Source: JADKFD01 sp050250665
Lineage (GTDB): Bacteria; Pseudomonadota; Gammaproteobacteria; Xanthomonadales; SZUA-5
Assembly (NCBI GenBank): GCA_050250665.1
Contig: JBFWOF010000028.1
Coordinates: forward strand, 1 to 64,000
DNA length: 64,000 nucleotides
Direction: 5' to 3'
Shown here: positions 1 to 8,635 of the stretch, one piece after another
Position numbering within the stretch: position 1 is the first letter of the stretch
Layout: the number at the start of each line of letters is the position of its first letter
Translations under genes and position numbers: made by a program
The notes under the pieces: generated by a model
Told to the model about the DNA's origin: nothing
What the model saw: the letters and a program-made list of their open reading frames with translations, nothing else
The model's database searches: none

Positions 1-1061
1 TAGCGATCCACAGGTTCCGGCTGGATGTCTCACGCGGAGGCGCGGAGAACGCGGAGATGTGCAATCGCCATCGAGCGCCCCTGGCCTTTCTCCGCGGCCT
101 CCGCGCCTCCGCGTGAACAAGCGGTCTTGGGTCTGATCGCGATCCCTCTTGGCTCGACCGCAGTCGGCGACCGCCATAGACGGCTTCCCTGCGCTCTTCA
201 GGACTGTAGGTTGGGCTAAGCGCAGCGTGCCCAACAATGGACGCTGGTGTTGGGCACGCTGCGCTTAGCCCAACCTACATCATCGACCACAAATCAACAC
301 GTTACGACATGGATGCATGGAGAGCTACCTGAGTCTGGCCGACACTGCGCACGGGCCGTGTACCCGCCTGGTGCGGTAGCCCGTTGTGCCGCGCAGCGGC
401 TCAGCGGGGCTTTTCGCCTCGCCGCGGCGGCATCCACGGCAGCGATCCACAGGTTCCGGCTGGATGTCTCACGCGGAGGCGCGGAGAACGCGGAGATGTG
501 CAATCGCCATCGAGCGCCCCTGGGCTTTCTCCGCAGCCTCCGCGCCTCCGCGCCTCCGCGTGAACAAGCGGTCTGGGGTCTGATCGCGATCCCTCTTTGC
601 TCGACCGCAGTCGGCGACCACCAGGGATGGCTTCGCTGCGCTCTTCAGGACTGTAGGTTGGGCTAAGCGCAGCGTGCCCAACAATGGACGCTGATGTTGG
701 GCACGCTGCGCTTTGCCCAACCTACATCATCGACCACAAATCAACACGTTACGACATGGATGCATGGAGAGCTACCTGCGTCTGGCCGACACTGCGCACG
801 GGCCGTGTACCCGCCTGGTGCGGTAGCCCGTTGTGCCGCGCAGCAGCTCAGCGGGGCTTTTTCGCCTAGCGATCCACAGGTTCCGGCTGGATGTCTCACG
901 CGGAGGCGCGGAGAACGCGGAGATGTGCAATCGCCATCGAGCGCCCCTGGCCTTTCTCCGCGGCCTCCGCGCCTCCGCGTGAACAAGCGGTCTGGGGTCT
1001 GATCGGGATCCCTCTTGGTTCGACCGCAAGTGGCGACCGCCATGGATTGCTTCGCTGCGCT
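1..1061. repeat. Composite tandem repeat array built of hairpins (about 2.5 units)
   Basis: Three copies begin at about 2, 441 and 868 (periods 439 and 427 bases). The array runs off the left edge of the window and stops eight bases before the rluB stop codon. Each full unit contains, in order: a hairpin with 17-base arms TCACGCGGAGGCGCGGA (30-46 against 100-116 in unit 1, perfect); a second hairpin with 31-base arms starting GTAGGTTGGGC (206-236 against 248-278, perfect; 653-683 against 695-725 with one mismatch); a unique-looking linker; and a GTAGCCCG...CAGCGGGGCT element (376-411 and 823-858). Copy 2 has a small internal GCGCCTCC duplication near 541-558. Open reading frames exist on both strands but are repeated with the unit and show no protein-like features, so I call no gene here. 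Confidence 0.9.
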
Positions 1062-1068
1062 ATCGACC

Positions 1069-2604
1069 TCAGCCGCCGCGTCGCGTGCCCGGGGGTTTGC
1101 GGGGTCCGGTGCGCGGCGTTGTGCTGGCGCCGCGGCCGGGGGTGCGGGCGCCACCGGGTTTGGCCGGTCGGGCACCGCTGCCTCGCGGGGCATAGGTCGG
1201 GCGCTCGCCGGCGCTGCGTGCGCTCGGGGCTTTTCCGGGTCCGCTGCGTTCGCCACTCCGGCCGCCTGACGGGCCACGTTCGCCGCGCGCTGCGCCGTCG
1301 ATGGTGGCGCCGCGTACGCGGGCTGCGCCGCCGCCGGCGCCGGGTTTCGCCGAGCCGCGTCCAGGTCCGCCGTAGCGATTGCCCTCGGCAGGGCGGCCGG
1401 CAGCAGCGCTGCTGCGGGGCCCACGTGGGCCAGGGCTGCGCTCGTCGCGGCGCTGGCCGCGTCCTTCCTCGGCGCTGCGCCACGGCCGTGGCGTCGCATT
1501 GTCGGCTTCGGCGGCGCGGGCCTCGGCCGCGGGACTCGGTTTCGGGTGGGCCGGACGCGGGCCGGTGCCAGCGCGGTCGCGGGGACGTTGGCTGGCCGGG
1601 CGTCGTCCCGGCTGTGTGCCGCGGGCCCGGAACTGCTCGCCGTCGCGCGCAGCGCCAGCGGCGCGTGGCGGTCGTGCCTGAGAACCGCGCTCGGCCACGG
1701 TTTCATCCGCTTCACGCTTCCAGCGCGGTCGCTCTTCAGGCCGCTTGTCGCCGCGCAATCCGCGCTCGAACTTGCGGGCAACCTCCACCGGCATCACCCG
1801 CAGTTCGTTGCGCGTGGTCATCGGCATCTCTACCGATTCCAGCAACTGCGCGATCTCCTCGGCCTCCAGCTCGCGATACCAGCCGCGCTTGAGATCCTTG
1901 CCCAATTCGATGACGCCATAGCGCACGCGTTTCAAACGGCTGACCTCGGCGCCGACGGCATCCCAAAGGCGTCGCACTTCGCGCTGGCGGCCTTCGCGCA
2001 TGACCACCTTGAACCACTTGTTGCTGCCTTCGCCGCCCAGGGCCTCGATTTCATCGAAATGGCCCGGACCGTCTTCGAGCTGGACGCCGGCCTTGAGCTG
2101 CTTCAGTGTGGATTCTTCGACATCGCCGTGCACCCGGCACAGATACTCGCGGTCGACCTCACGCGAGGGATGCATCAAACGATTGGCCAGTTCGCCGTCG
2201 GTGGTGAACAGCAGCAGGCCGGCCGTGTTCAGATCCAGTCGGCCGACGGCAATCCAGCGCAGGCCCTTGAGGCGCGGCAGGCGATCGAAGACGGTTGGCC
2301 GTCCTTCCGGATCGACGACGGTCGTGACTTCGCCTTCCGGCTTGTTGTAGGCGAGTACGCGCGGCCCTTCGTGGGTCACCGCCCGAACCACGAATTCGCG
2401 ACCATCCAGCTTGATGTGCTGGCCGTCTCCGAGCGAATCACCGATCGACGCCGGTCGACCGTCGACTTCGATCTCGCCGCGCAGGATGCGCTCCTCGATC
2501 ATCCGGCGGGAACCGAGTCCGGCCTTGGACAGCAGCTTCTGCAGACGTTCGGGACCCGCCAGATCGGCGCCGCGCTTGAGTGACAGGGTATTGCGGCGTT
2601 TCAT
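1069..2604 (-). CDS. rluB: 23S rRNA pseudouridine(2605) synthase RluB, with long C-terminal tail
   Basis: RsuA/RluB-family enzyme that isomerises a uridine of 23S rRNA to pseudouridine. Residues ~18-75 form an S4 RNA-binding domain (ERLQKLLSKAGLGSRR). The catalytic domain follows, with the family motif GRLDLNTAGLLLFTTDG near residue 122, whose Asp is the expected nucleophile, and the typical REGRQREVRR segment near 204. The catalytic part ends near residue 265. The remaining ~245 residues are low-complexity and rich in Arg, Gly, Pro and Ala, probably disordered and RNA-binding; such tails are known in RluB of related bacteria. The start overlaps the scpB stop by 4 bases (2601-2604), so the two are translationally coupled. 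The gene ends immediately beside the repeat array. The family is certain; the exact target position is inferred. Confidence 0.93.
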   Translation of the reverse strand: MKRRNTLSLKRGADLAGPERLQKLLSKAGLGSRRMIEERILRGEIEVDGRPASIGDSLGDGQHIKLDGREFVVRAVTHEGPRVLAYNKPEGEVTTVVDPEGRPTVFDRLPRLKGLRWIAVGRLDLNTAGLLLFTTDGELANRLMHPSREVDREYLCRVHGDVEESTLKQLKAGVQLEDGPGHFDEIEALGGEGSNKWFKVVMREGRQREVRRLWDAVGAEVSRLKRVRYGVIELGKDLKRGWYRELEAEEIAQLLESVEMPMTTRNELRVMPVEVARKFERGLRGDKRPEERPRWKREADETVAERGSQARPPRAAGAARDGEQFRARGTQPGRRPASQRPRDRAGTGPRPAHPKPSPAAEARAAEADNATPRPWRSAEEGRGQRRDERSPGPRGPRSSAAAGRPAEGNRYGGPGRGSAKPGAGGGAARVRGATIDGAARGERGPSGGRSGERSGPGKAPSARSAGERPTYAPRGSGARPAKPGGARTPGRGASTTPRTGPRKPPGTRRGG

Positions 2605-3245
2605 TGACGCGTCTCCGTGGACGGAACTTCAACAGGGGCAAGCGGGACCGGCTCCACCTTGACGGTCGTCGCGGTGGTGGTCTCTCGTTCGGGAAAGGAC
2701 AACTCCGGTTCCATCGAATCCAGATCACGGATTTCTGCCAGTGTCGGCAGCTGATCCAGACTCTTCAATCCGAAATAGTCGAGAAAGGCCCGGGTGGTGC
2801 CGTAGAGGGCAGGGCGGCCGGGTACATCGCGATGGCCGATGACACGGATCCACTCGCGCTCCTCCAGGGTCTTGACGATATTGGTGCTGACCGCCACGCC
2901 GCGCACCGCCTCGATTTCGCCGCGGGTGATCGGCTGCCGGTAGGCAATCAGCGACAGCGTCTCCAGCAATGCGCGCGAGTACTTGCTCTGACGCTCGGTC
3001 CAGAGCCTGGCGACATGGGCGTGGACCTGGGATTTCACCTGATAGCGAAAGCCGCTGGCGACTTCGACCAGCTCCACGCCGCGCTCGGCGCAGTCGGCCG
3101 ACAGCGACTCCAGCACCTGGGCCAGCTCGGTGTGGCTGGGGCGTTCCGCTTCGTCAAAAAGCTCGCTCAGCTGGGCGATGGTCAGCGGCTGACCCGCGGC
3201 AAGAATGGCCGCTTCGATGATCGGCTTGAGATCGGAGTTGGGCAT
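2601..3245 (-). CDS. scpB: Segregation and condensation protein B
   Basis: Winged-helix subunit of the SMC-ScpAB condensin, which compacts and segregates the chromosome. The 214-residue protein has the usual two winged-helix halves (residues ~1-85 and ~90-165). It carries the ScpB hallmarks YSRALLETLSLIAYRQP near 90 and GRPALYGTTRAFLDYFGL near 143. The last ~35 residues are a low-complexity acidic/Thr/Pro tail. The gene follows scpA after one base and overlaps rluB by 4 bases, the order scpA-scpB-rluB seen in many proteobacteria. Confidence 0.95.
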   Translation of the reverse strand: MPNSDLKPIIEAAILAAGQPLTIAQLSELFDEAERPSHTELAQVLESLSADCAERGVELVEVASGFRYQVKSQVHAHVARLWTERQSKYSRALLETLSLIAYRQPITRGEIEAVRGVAVSTNIVKTLEEREWIRVIGHRDVPGRPALYGTTRAFLDYFGLKSLDQLPTLAEIRDLDSMEPELSFPERETTTATTVKVEPVPLAPVEVPSTETRQ

Positions 3246-3246
3246 G

Positions 3247-4086
3247 TCAGTCGGCGTCTCGCGCGGCCAGTGATTTGAGGTAGATGGGAGCCAGCGGGCG
3301 ATCCTGCACGATTTCCAGCAATCCGGCCTTACCCAGTTCGAGCATGGCCAGGAAGCAGACGACCACGCCCAGACGGCCTTCGGCCGGCGTGAAAATGGTG
3401 GTGAATTCGATGAATTCGCCGCTGTTCAGCGCATCCAGCAGCTCGGTCATCTTGGCCCGCACCGACAGCGGTTCGCGGCGGATCTGATGGCTGACGAAGA
3501 GATCCGCCCGGTTGAGAACGTCGCGGAAGGCCAGCAGCAGCTCGCGCAGTTCGACTTCGGGCGGCACCACGCTGACCTTGCGCTCGGGCACGTGCACGGT
3601 GACCGCACAGGTGTCGCGCTCCATCCGTGGCAGCGCGTCGAGGTCTTCGGCGGCCTTCTTGAAACGCTCGTACTCCTGCAGCCGACGCACCAGTTCGGCG
3701 CGCGGATCCTCTTCCTCGTCGCCGGTCGCCGGCGGTCTGGGCAGCAACAGTCTGGACTTGATCTCGGCCAGGATCGCGGCCATCACCAGATACTCGGCCG
3801 CGAGTTCGAAGCGCAGCTCCTGCATCATGTCGATGTAGCCGACGTACTGACGGGTGATCGCCGCAATCGGAATGTCGAGGATGTCGAGATTCTGGCGCCG
3901 GATCAGGTACAGCAGCAGATCCAGCGGACCCTCGAAGGCTTCCAGGATGACTTCCAGCGCGTCCGGCGGGATGTACAGATCCTTGGGCAGCTCGTAGAAG
4001 GGCTCGCCGCGCACCAGCGCAAAGGGGATTTCTCCCTGTCTGGCGCTGCCGCCTTCGCCGCTGGGAATGACCGGATGCTCGCTCAT
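3247..4086 (-). CDS. scpA: Segregation and condensation protein A (kleisin)
   Basis: Kleisin that bridges the SMC heads and binds the ScpB dimer. The 279-residue product shows the classic ScpA N-terminal block FEGPLDLLLYLIRRQNLDI (residues ~53-71), followed by the LAAEYLVMAAILAEIKSRLLLP helix that contacts SMC. The C-terminal winged helix (~residues 205-275) ends in the typical GKAGLLEIVQD...PIYL strand. The first ~35 residues are a variable leader. It overlaps the upstream yciO-like gene by 4 bases, so all four minus-strand genes from 4700 down to 1069 probably form one transcript. Confidence 0.95.
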   Translation of the reverse strand: MSEHPVIPSGEGGSARQGEIPFALVRGEPFYELPKDLYIPPDALEVILEAFEGPLDLLLYLIRRQNLDILDIPIAAITRQYVGYIDMMQELRFELAAEYLVMAAILAEIKSRLLLPRPPATGDEEEDPRAELVRRLQEYERFKKAAEDLDALPRMERDTCAVTVHVPERKVSVVPPEVELRELLLAFRDVLNRADLFVSHQIRREPLSVRAKMTELLDALNSGEFIEFTTIFTPAEGRLGVVVCFLAMLELGKAGLLEIVQDRPLAPIYLKSLAARDAD

Positions 4087-4700
4087 TCCCAGTCCACTGG
4101 GCCGCTGCCGTAGCGCAGGACCGTGTACGGTTGATCGATCAACGAAACCACCGTGGTCGGGTCAAACCCGCAAGGACCACCGTCGATGAACAGGTCCACA
4201 TGCGGATCCAGGGCATCGTACAGTTCGTCCACCTCCATGCCGTGCAGCTCCCGATCCGGCAGCAGCAGACTGGAACTGAGGATGGGCTCGCCCAGCGCCT
4301 CGATCAGCGCCTGAGCGACCAGATTGCCGGGCACGCGCACACCGATGGAACGGCGTTTCTCGGTGGCAACCCGCTTGGGCACCAGCGAACTGGCCGGAAG
4401 GATGAAGGTGTAGGCGCCGGGCACATGCGAGCGGATCATGCGAAATGCGGCATCGTCCAGGCGCGCATACTGGCCGACATGCTTGAGATCACGGCAGGCG
4501 AGGGTGAAATTGTGCCTGGGCTTGAGCTGACGCAGCCTGACCACCCGCTCCAGGGCGTCGCGCGAATCCAGCGTGAAGCCGAAGGCATAGCCCGAATCTG
4601 TCGGATAGACCACGAGCTGGCCGGCCTTCAGACCCTCGACGGCCTGATCGATCAGGCGTTTCTGGGGCGATTGGGGGTGGATGGCAATGCGGCGCGACAT
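4083..4700 (-). CDS. YciO/Sua5/YrdC-family protein (threonylcarbamoyl-AMP synthase fold)
   Basis: Member of the YrdC/Sua5 fold family, closest in layout to E. coli YciO. Family members of the TsaC/Sua5 branch make threonylcarbamoyl-AMP for the t6A modification of ANN-decoding tRNAs; the YciO branch is less certain. Visible family features are the start MSRRIAIHPQ, VVYPTDSGYAFG (~residue 32), KPRHNFTLACRDL, PGAYTFILPAS and RRSIGVRVPGN. An in-frame upstream ATG at 4736 would add 12 residues, but the start at 4700 matches the family N terminus. It is the first gene of the scpA-scpB-rluB unit. The 257 bases between it and bolA must hold divergent promoters, but I could not define them. Confidence 0.85.
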   Translation of the reverse strand: MSRRIAIHPQSPQKRLIDQAVEGLKAGQLVVYPTDSGYAFGFTLDSRDALERVVRLRQLKPRHNFTLACRDLKHVGQYARLDDAAFRMIRSHVPGAYTFILPASSLVPKRVATEKRRSIGVRVPGNLVAQALIEALGEPILSSSLLLPDRELHGMEVDELYDALDPHVDLFIDGGPCGFDPTTVVSLIDQPYTVLRYGSGPVDWE

Positions 4701-4957
4701 GAAATTCCAGGCTGATCGGGGTTGCGGAATGCGCATTCACGGGCTGGGCGCCGGGCAAACTGCAAACTCTTAGCCGCGGGAGTGTACCGGACGAGGCCGA
4801 TTCCGTACCATGCGCCACGGCGAATTTGCATGTCCCGCGGTTCATCTTGGCGGCCCGGGCGTCTCCGATGAGCGCCGTTGGTCCCTGCGTCCGGGGATGT
4901 CCGGCACAGCGCCGGGAACTTCTAGACCTGATCCTGAGTCCACAGCCTGGGGAATTC

Positions 4958-5230
4958 ATGACTGACCGCATGCAACGAATCCGCAACAGCCTGGAAGGCG
5001 CGCTTGCCCCGGAATCGCTGGAGTTGATTGACGACAGTCACAAGCATGTTGGCCACGCCGGGGCGCGGGACGGTCGCGGACATTTCAGCGTGCGCATCGT
5101 CGCCTCCTGTTTCCAGGGGCAGAGGCCGCTGGCGCGTCACCGGATGGTCTACGTGGCGCTCGGCGCCCTGATGGATACCGATATTCACGCCTTGTCGATT
5201 CAGGCGCTCACACCTGAGGAAATTGGATGA
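4958..5230 (+). CDS. bolA: BolA-family protein
   Basis: Small (90-residue) BolA-fold protein. BolA proteins pair with monothiol glutaredoxins in iron-sulfur/iron handling and also act in cell-shape and stress responses. The core VGHAGARDGRGHFSVRIV and the conserved His near residue 66 (ARHRMVY) are present. The start is the ATG at 4958, preceded by GGGGA at 4949-4953; longer in-frame extensions upstream lack family similarity. The stop overlaps the start of the downstream peptidyl-prolyl isomerase by 4 bases. The exact BolA subtype (BolA or IbaG) cannot be fixed from the sequence alone. Confidence 0.9.
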   Translation: MTDRMQRIRNSLEGALAPESLELIDDSHKHVGHAGARDGRGHFSVRIVASCFQGQRPLARHRMVYVALGALMDTDIHALSIQALTPEEIG

Positions 5231-6033
5231 ACGTTCGAAATCTGCTTATCGCGCTGGTACTGGCCCTGTCGCTGACAGCGTGTGGTGAGACCCAGGAAAA
5301 ATCGGAAGGACTGGTGCAGCTCAAGGGCCCCAGCAGCGATCTCAAGGTCAACGGCGAAGCGGTACCACAGGCCTTGGTCGAGGCCTACGCACGCAAGCGT
5401 GGCTGGGAAGTGCGCGACCCGGGTCAGCTGGCGCAGGTCTACGAACAGTTGGGCGAACTGCTGGCCGTGGCGATGGCGGCCCGGAAGCAGGGTTTGCTCG
5501 ACGACGCTCAGGTTCAGGCCGATCTGGAACTGGAGCGCCTCAATCGCCTGAGTGGTCTGATGATCGAGCGTGGCGCCGCGCCGGTGACCGAGCAGGACCT
5601 GCGCGCAGCCTATGATCAGGAATTGGCAACCACTGGCAACGAAGAGTTCCAGGTGGCCCATGTGCTGGTCGACAACGCCGAACGCGCGGCGCAGGTGGTG
5701 GCGTCACTCAATGCCGGAAGCAGCTTCGATGAAGTCATGGCGGCGGAGGTGGGTCAATCCGGTGTGCGCGATTCCAAGGAGCTCGGCTGGGTTCGCCGTA
5801 ATCAGTTGCCGGAGGCTCTGGCCACGGCACTGTCGGCGCTGACGCCCGGTCAGTGGACGCCGCAGGCAGTGCAGACCGAATTCGGGTTTCATGTGGCACT
5901 GCTGCGCGGCAAGCGACCCTTTGCGGCGCCGCCCTTCGAGCAGGTCCATGAGGCGATCCGTGCCTCGCTGGAACGCAAGCGGGCACTGGATGTGGCCAAG
6001 GCGATCAAGGCCGAAGCGAAGATAGAGCACTGA
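5227..6033 (+). CDS. Parvulin-type peptidyl-prolyl cis-trans isomerase lipoprotein
   Basis: Probable envelope foldase. The N terminus is a lipoprotein signal with lipobox LTAC (Cys at residue 19), so the mature protein should be lipid-anchored. Residues ~30-135 are a helical SurA/PrsA-like chaperone region with many short helices. Residues ~138-230 match the rotamase (parvulin) domain: FQVAHVLVDN, GSSFDEVMAAE, KELGWVRRNQLPEAL, TEFGFHVALLRGKR. The 268-residue length suits PrsA-like or EpsD-like PPIases. It overlaps bolA by 4 bases and is probably co-transcribed with it. The client proteins are unknown. Confidence 0.88.
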   Translation: MNVRNLLIALVLALSLTACGETQEKSEGLVQLKGPSSDLKVNGEAVPQALVEAYARKRGWEVRDPGQLAQVYEQLGELLAVAMAARKQGLLDDAQVQADLELERLNRLSGLMIERGAAPVTEQDLRAAYDQELATTGNEEFQVAHVLVDNAERAAQVVASLNAGSSFDEVMAAEVGQSGVRDSKELGWVRRNQLPEALATALSALTPGQWTPQAVQTEFGFHVALLRGKRPFAAPPFEQVHEAIRASLERKRALDVAKAIKAEAKIEH

Positions 6034-6158
6034 TTGCGCTGCACAGGTAACTTCGCGCCCGCGAGTTCGAGCGGTGGATCAGCGGCCATGGCCTGCGACA
6101 CATTGGCAGCGGCACGTGGTCCTTGCTAGGCTCCGGTCAAACCACCACTCGGCGCGCC

Positions 6159-6788
6159 ATGCACTCGTCCCTGGAATCGTCCTTCAATCGGTGGCGTAGC
6201 GGCGCATCCCGGAACTGGGTGTTTTTCCGGCAGTGGCTGCGTGCGCCGCTGACGACTGCCTCAGTCGTGCCGAGCAGCCCGCGACTGGGCCGGGCGATGG
6301 CCATGGCCTTGCCTGCCGATGTCGGTCGAGTGGTGGAGCTTGGAGCTGGCACCGGTGCCATTACCCGCGAACTGCTGCGCTATCGGGTAAGGCCTGAGCA
6401 TCTGTTCGTGCTCGAGTTGAACGAGGAGCTGCACGACGACCTGGCCCAGGCATTCCCGCTCTCCACCGTGGTCTGCGGTGATGCCAGACAACTGCCGCAA
6501 CTGCTCGGTGCCCACGCCGGCTTTCGCGATGGCAGCGTTGATGCCGTGGTCAGTTCGCTGGGCTTCCTGTCGATGCCACCCAGATTGGTGGAGGAAATAC
6601 TTGCAGCGTCCTTCGCCTGTCTACCCGATGAGGGGGTGCTGATTCAGTTCACCTACGGGCCAAAATGCCCTGTTCCTGCGCCGATGCTGAGGCGTCTGGG
6701 CTTGACCGCACGACGCGTGGATTTCACCTTGATGAATTTGCCGCCCGCTTCCGTCTACGAGCTCAGACGCGGCCACGCTCAGGGCTGA
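6159..6788 (+). CDS. PmtA-like phospholipid N-methyltransferase
   Basis: SAM-dependent methyltransferase of the bacterial PmtA type, which methylates phosphatidylethanolamine toward phosphatidylcholine. The 209-residue protein has the PmtA layout: an amphipathic N-terminal helix (NWVFFRQWLRAP) that in the family binds membranes, VVPSSPRLGRAMA, the SAM motif VVELGAGTGAITREL (~residue 57), LFVLELNEEL (motif II), and the family endings LIQFTYGP and MNLPPASVYELRRG. An upstream in-frame ATG at 6123 exists, but the start at 6159 gives the normal N terminus. The substrate is inferred from the family only. The gene ends 66 bases from the convergent binding-protein gene; that gap holds a small GGGTGC/GCACCC hairpin at 6826-6841 without a T-run. 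Confidence 0.75.
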   Translation: MHSSLESSFNRWRSGASRNWVFFRQWLRAPLTTASVVPSSPRLGRAMAMALPADVGRVVELGAGTGAITRELLRYRVRPEHLFVLELNEELHDDLAQAFPLSTVVCGDARQLPQLLGAHAGFRDGSVDAVVSSLGFLSMPPRLVEEILAASFACLPDEGVLIQFTYGPKCPVPAPMLRRLGLTARRVDFTLMNLPPASVYELRRGHAQG

Positions 6789-6854
6789 TTCACTCCCGTT
6801 GCGCGATCAAATGCTCCGGTGGAATGGGTGCTTGCGCACCCGCCAGTTCAGAAC

Positions 6855-7688
6855 TCAGCGCTGCTTGTAGCCGTAGAAATTCTTCAGCATCTGCTCGGAG
6901 CCCTTGTACTCCTCCTTGTTCGCTTCCACGAATTGCTGCATGCCGATTTCACTCAGCACCTCGTAGAGCGCTGCATCCTCGTGCAGCACCAGCAGAGCTT
7001 CCTTGACCTTGGCCTTGACATCGTCCGGCACGTCCGGTGAGGCCGTGACTGCAGGCCCCGGAAATTCGCGGGTGGTGACGATGGGAATCAGGTTCGGGTA
7101 GAGGTCGCGCAGCCAGCTTGGTACCAATGCTGCATCGGCTTCGCCAGCGAACACGATCTCCACGGTATCGCGCCAGGACGTGGCCAGCGAGCGCAGATCG
7201 GGCTGCTGCATCGGGTTCGGGAAGTACTCCAGCATCAGCGCGAAACCCAGATTGGGCGCCGGCATGGTCACCAGACGACGGGCCACAAAGGCCTGAACGT
7301 TGCCTTCGCCGACGTCGTCCTGCGACAGCAACGAGTAGCTGGTGGGTATGGACGATTTTGCCAGCGGCTCATAGCCGAAGCGCTGAATCCGGAAGTCGGT
7401 GAAATGCGCCTCGTCGAAGACGAAGTGCAGATCCTTGCGGTTGCGCAGATCGTTCCAGTAGAAGGCGTAGTTGCGCGCCACCACCAGCGTGAACTGCTCA
7501 CCGGTGGCCTTGCCCAGGTAGTCCATCAGCGGCTGATAGACCTCGCGGGCGCGCTCCGGCGTATACGTGGGTTCCACCGCAAAATTGTATTCCGCAGCAG
7601 AGAGTGCATCGACGGCGGACAAGCCCATCAACGTCAATCCGAGTGCGATCGCGCGGATCGGGCTCTTGCCTTGATTCTGGATCATCAT
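6855..7688 (-). CDS. PhnD-like phosphate/phosphonate-type substrate-binding protein
   Basis: Periplasmic solute-binding protein of the PhnD/TauA-like type II fold. A Sec signal peptide is visible (residues 1 to ~32, ending ALSAAE). The mature part has VEPTYTPERAREVYQPLMDYLGKATG, typical of PhnD-like proteins, then FVFDEAHFTDFR and FAGEADAALVPSWL. The chosen start is the first of two tandem ATGs at 7688, five bases after a run of seven G (7692-7698 on the plus strand as C). A start at 7718 would place the RBS inside the gene. No permease or ATPase lies nearby, so it is an orphan receptor; many such proteins act as sensors or have unknown ligands. It follows ygfZ on the same strand after 51 bases. 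Confidence 0.75.
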   Translation of the reverse strand: MMIQNQGKSPIRAIALGLTLMGLSAVDALSAAEYNFAVEPTYTPERAREVYQPLMDYLGKATGEQFTLVVARNYAFYWNDLRNRKDLHFVFDEAHFTDFRIQRFGYEPLAKSSIPTSYSLLSQDDVGEGNVQAFVARRLVTMPAPNLGFALMLEYFPNPMQQPDLRSLATSWRDTVEIVFAGEADAALVPSWLRDLYPNLIPIVTTREFPGPAVTASPDVPDDVKAKVKEALLVLHEDAALYEVLSEIGMQQFVEANKEEYKGSEQMLKNFYGYKQR

Positions 7689-7739
7689 GCATCCCCCCCT
7701 GGAAGACGATAAGTTCATACCATTTTCGTGGCTAAAACG

Positions 7740-8594
7740 CTATGCGCTAAAAGCCACCAAACAGCGTCCATTCAGTAGCTTGTCGCGCTTTGTTTCAGTT
7801 GATTCACGGTTAATGACGAAGGTTCCGGCGCAGTCATCGGCCGCGGTCAGCGAGTCAGGCGCGGTTTCGGTGACGACGGCCAGTGCGAGCGGCCTCTGGG
7901 GAAGCGCATCTGCAATGATCCAGCCACAGATTTCCGCCTCATTGATCGAACTCAATAATTCACTGCCGGGTTCCAGCGGGTCTGCGCCGTCGCTCTGTGT
8001 CAGGCTCACGAGGTGTCGCTTGCTGCGGCCCAGAAAATGCGTGCGGGCAACCACTTCCTGTCCGGGAAAACAGCCTTTGCGCAGCGAAAACGCAGCCAGT
8101 TGCTCCAGCGCCAGCATTTGCGGAAGAAATTTCTCGCTGGTGGCTGCGACAATCCAGGGAATGCCGTTGCTCACCTGCTCCGACCAGAGGTCTGCCGGAA
8201 GCGGCTCTGAAGCGGCGCCCGTCACCGACCACTCGAAGGCTCCACACTGGTAGATGCGGTCGTCTGCTGTTGCGGAGCCTGAAGCTTCTGGTGCCGGGGC
8301 TATGATTCGCACCGATCGGACCGAGATTTCGCAGCGTGCCCGCAGGCGATAGCGTCCCAGTCTTTGCTGGACAGTGGCAGCGAGGACTTCAGGCAGCAGC
8401 AGCCGCAGCTGCGTCGGGCTCTCAACTGCCACCATCATCAGGGCCTGCACTCTGCCGTCGGGCACGCAATAGGCGGCATAGCGCCATTGCCCGCGCGCGA
8501 TGGCCTTGATGTCGCCTGCCAACTGCCCATGCACGAAGCTGAGAGCGTCTGGACCGTCGACGAGGATTTCGGCAAAACTTGGCGGCATCATCAT
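7740..8594 (-). CDS. ygfZ: YgfZ, folate-binding protein for Fe-S cluster / tRNA modification enzymes
   Basis: GcvT-like folate-binding protein that supports maturation or repair of certain Fe-S enzymes such as MiaB. The signature KGCFPGQEVVARTHFLGR is intact, with the conserved Cys, at ~residue 195 of the 284-residue form. The N-terminal half (FAEILVDGPDALSFVHGQLAGDI) matches the family. Translation probably starts at one of three tandem ATGs (8594, 8591, 8588); a more upstream ATG at 8696 would run through the divergent SDHAF4 gene and is unlikely. It lies back to back with the sdh operon (41 bases between starts), which fits a shared role in respiratory Fe-S enzyme assembly. Confidence 0.88.
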   Translation of the reverse strand: MMMPPSFAEILVDGPDALSFVHGQLAGDIKAIARGQWRYAAYCVPDGRVQALMMVAVESPTQLRLLLPEVLAATVQQRLGRYRLRARCEISVRSVRIIAPAPEASGSATADDRIYQCGAFEWSVTGAASEPLPADLWSEQVSNGIPWIVAATSEKFLPQMLALEQLAAFSLRKGCFPGQEVVARTHFLGRSKRHLVSLTQSDGADPLEPGSELLSSINEAEICGWIIADALPQRPLALAVVTETAPDSLTAADDCAGTFVINRESTETKRDKLLNGRCLVAFSA

Positions 8595-8635
8595 CCGGCG
8601 TGGGCTACCGTGGAGCCCGTTGAAGGAGCATACAA

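Noticed and set aside
1..1061. Several open frames of 60-140 codons on both strands in the left-edge region
   Set aside because: They repeat with the array unit, overlap each other on both strands and have no protein-like features; the region is better explained by hairpin repeats.
1546..2583. Long open frame (345 codons) on the plus strand opposite rluB
   Set aside because: It is antisense to a clear RluB and arises from GC-rich codon bias; the same effect gives many long false frames opposite sdhA, msbA, malQ and others.
6826..6841. GGGTGC/GCACCC hairpin between convergent genes considered as terminator
   Set aside because: The stem is only 6 bp and there is no T-run on either strand, so I cannot support a factor-independent terminator.
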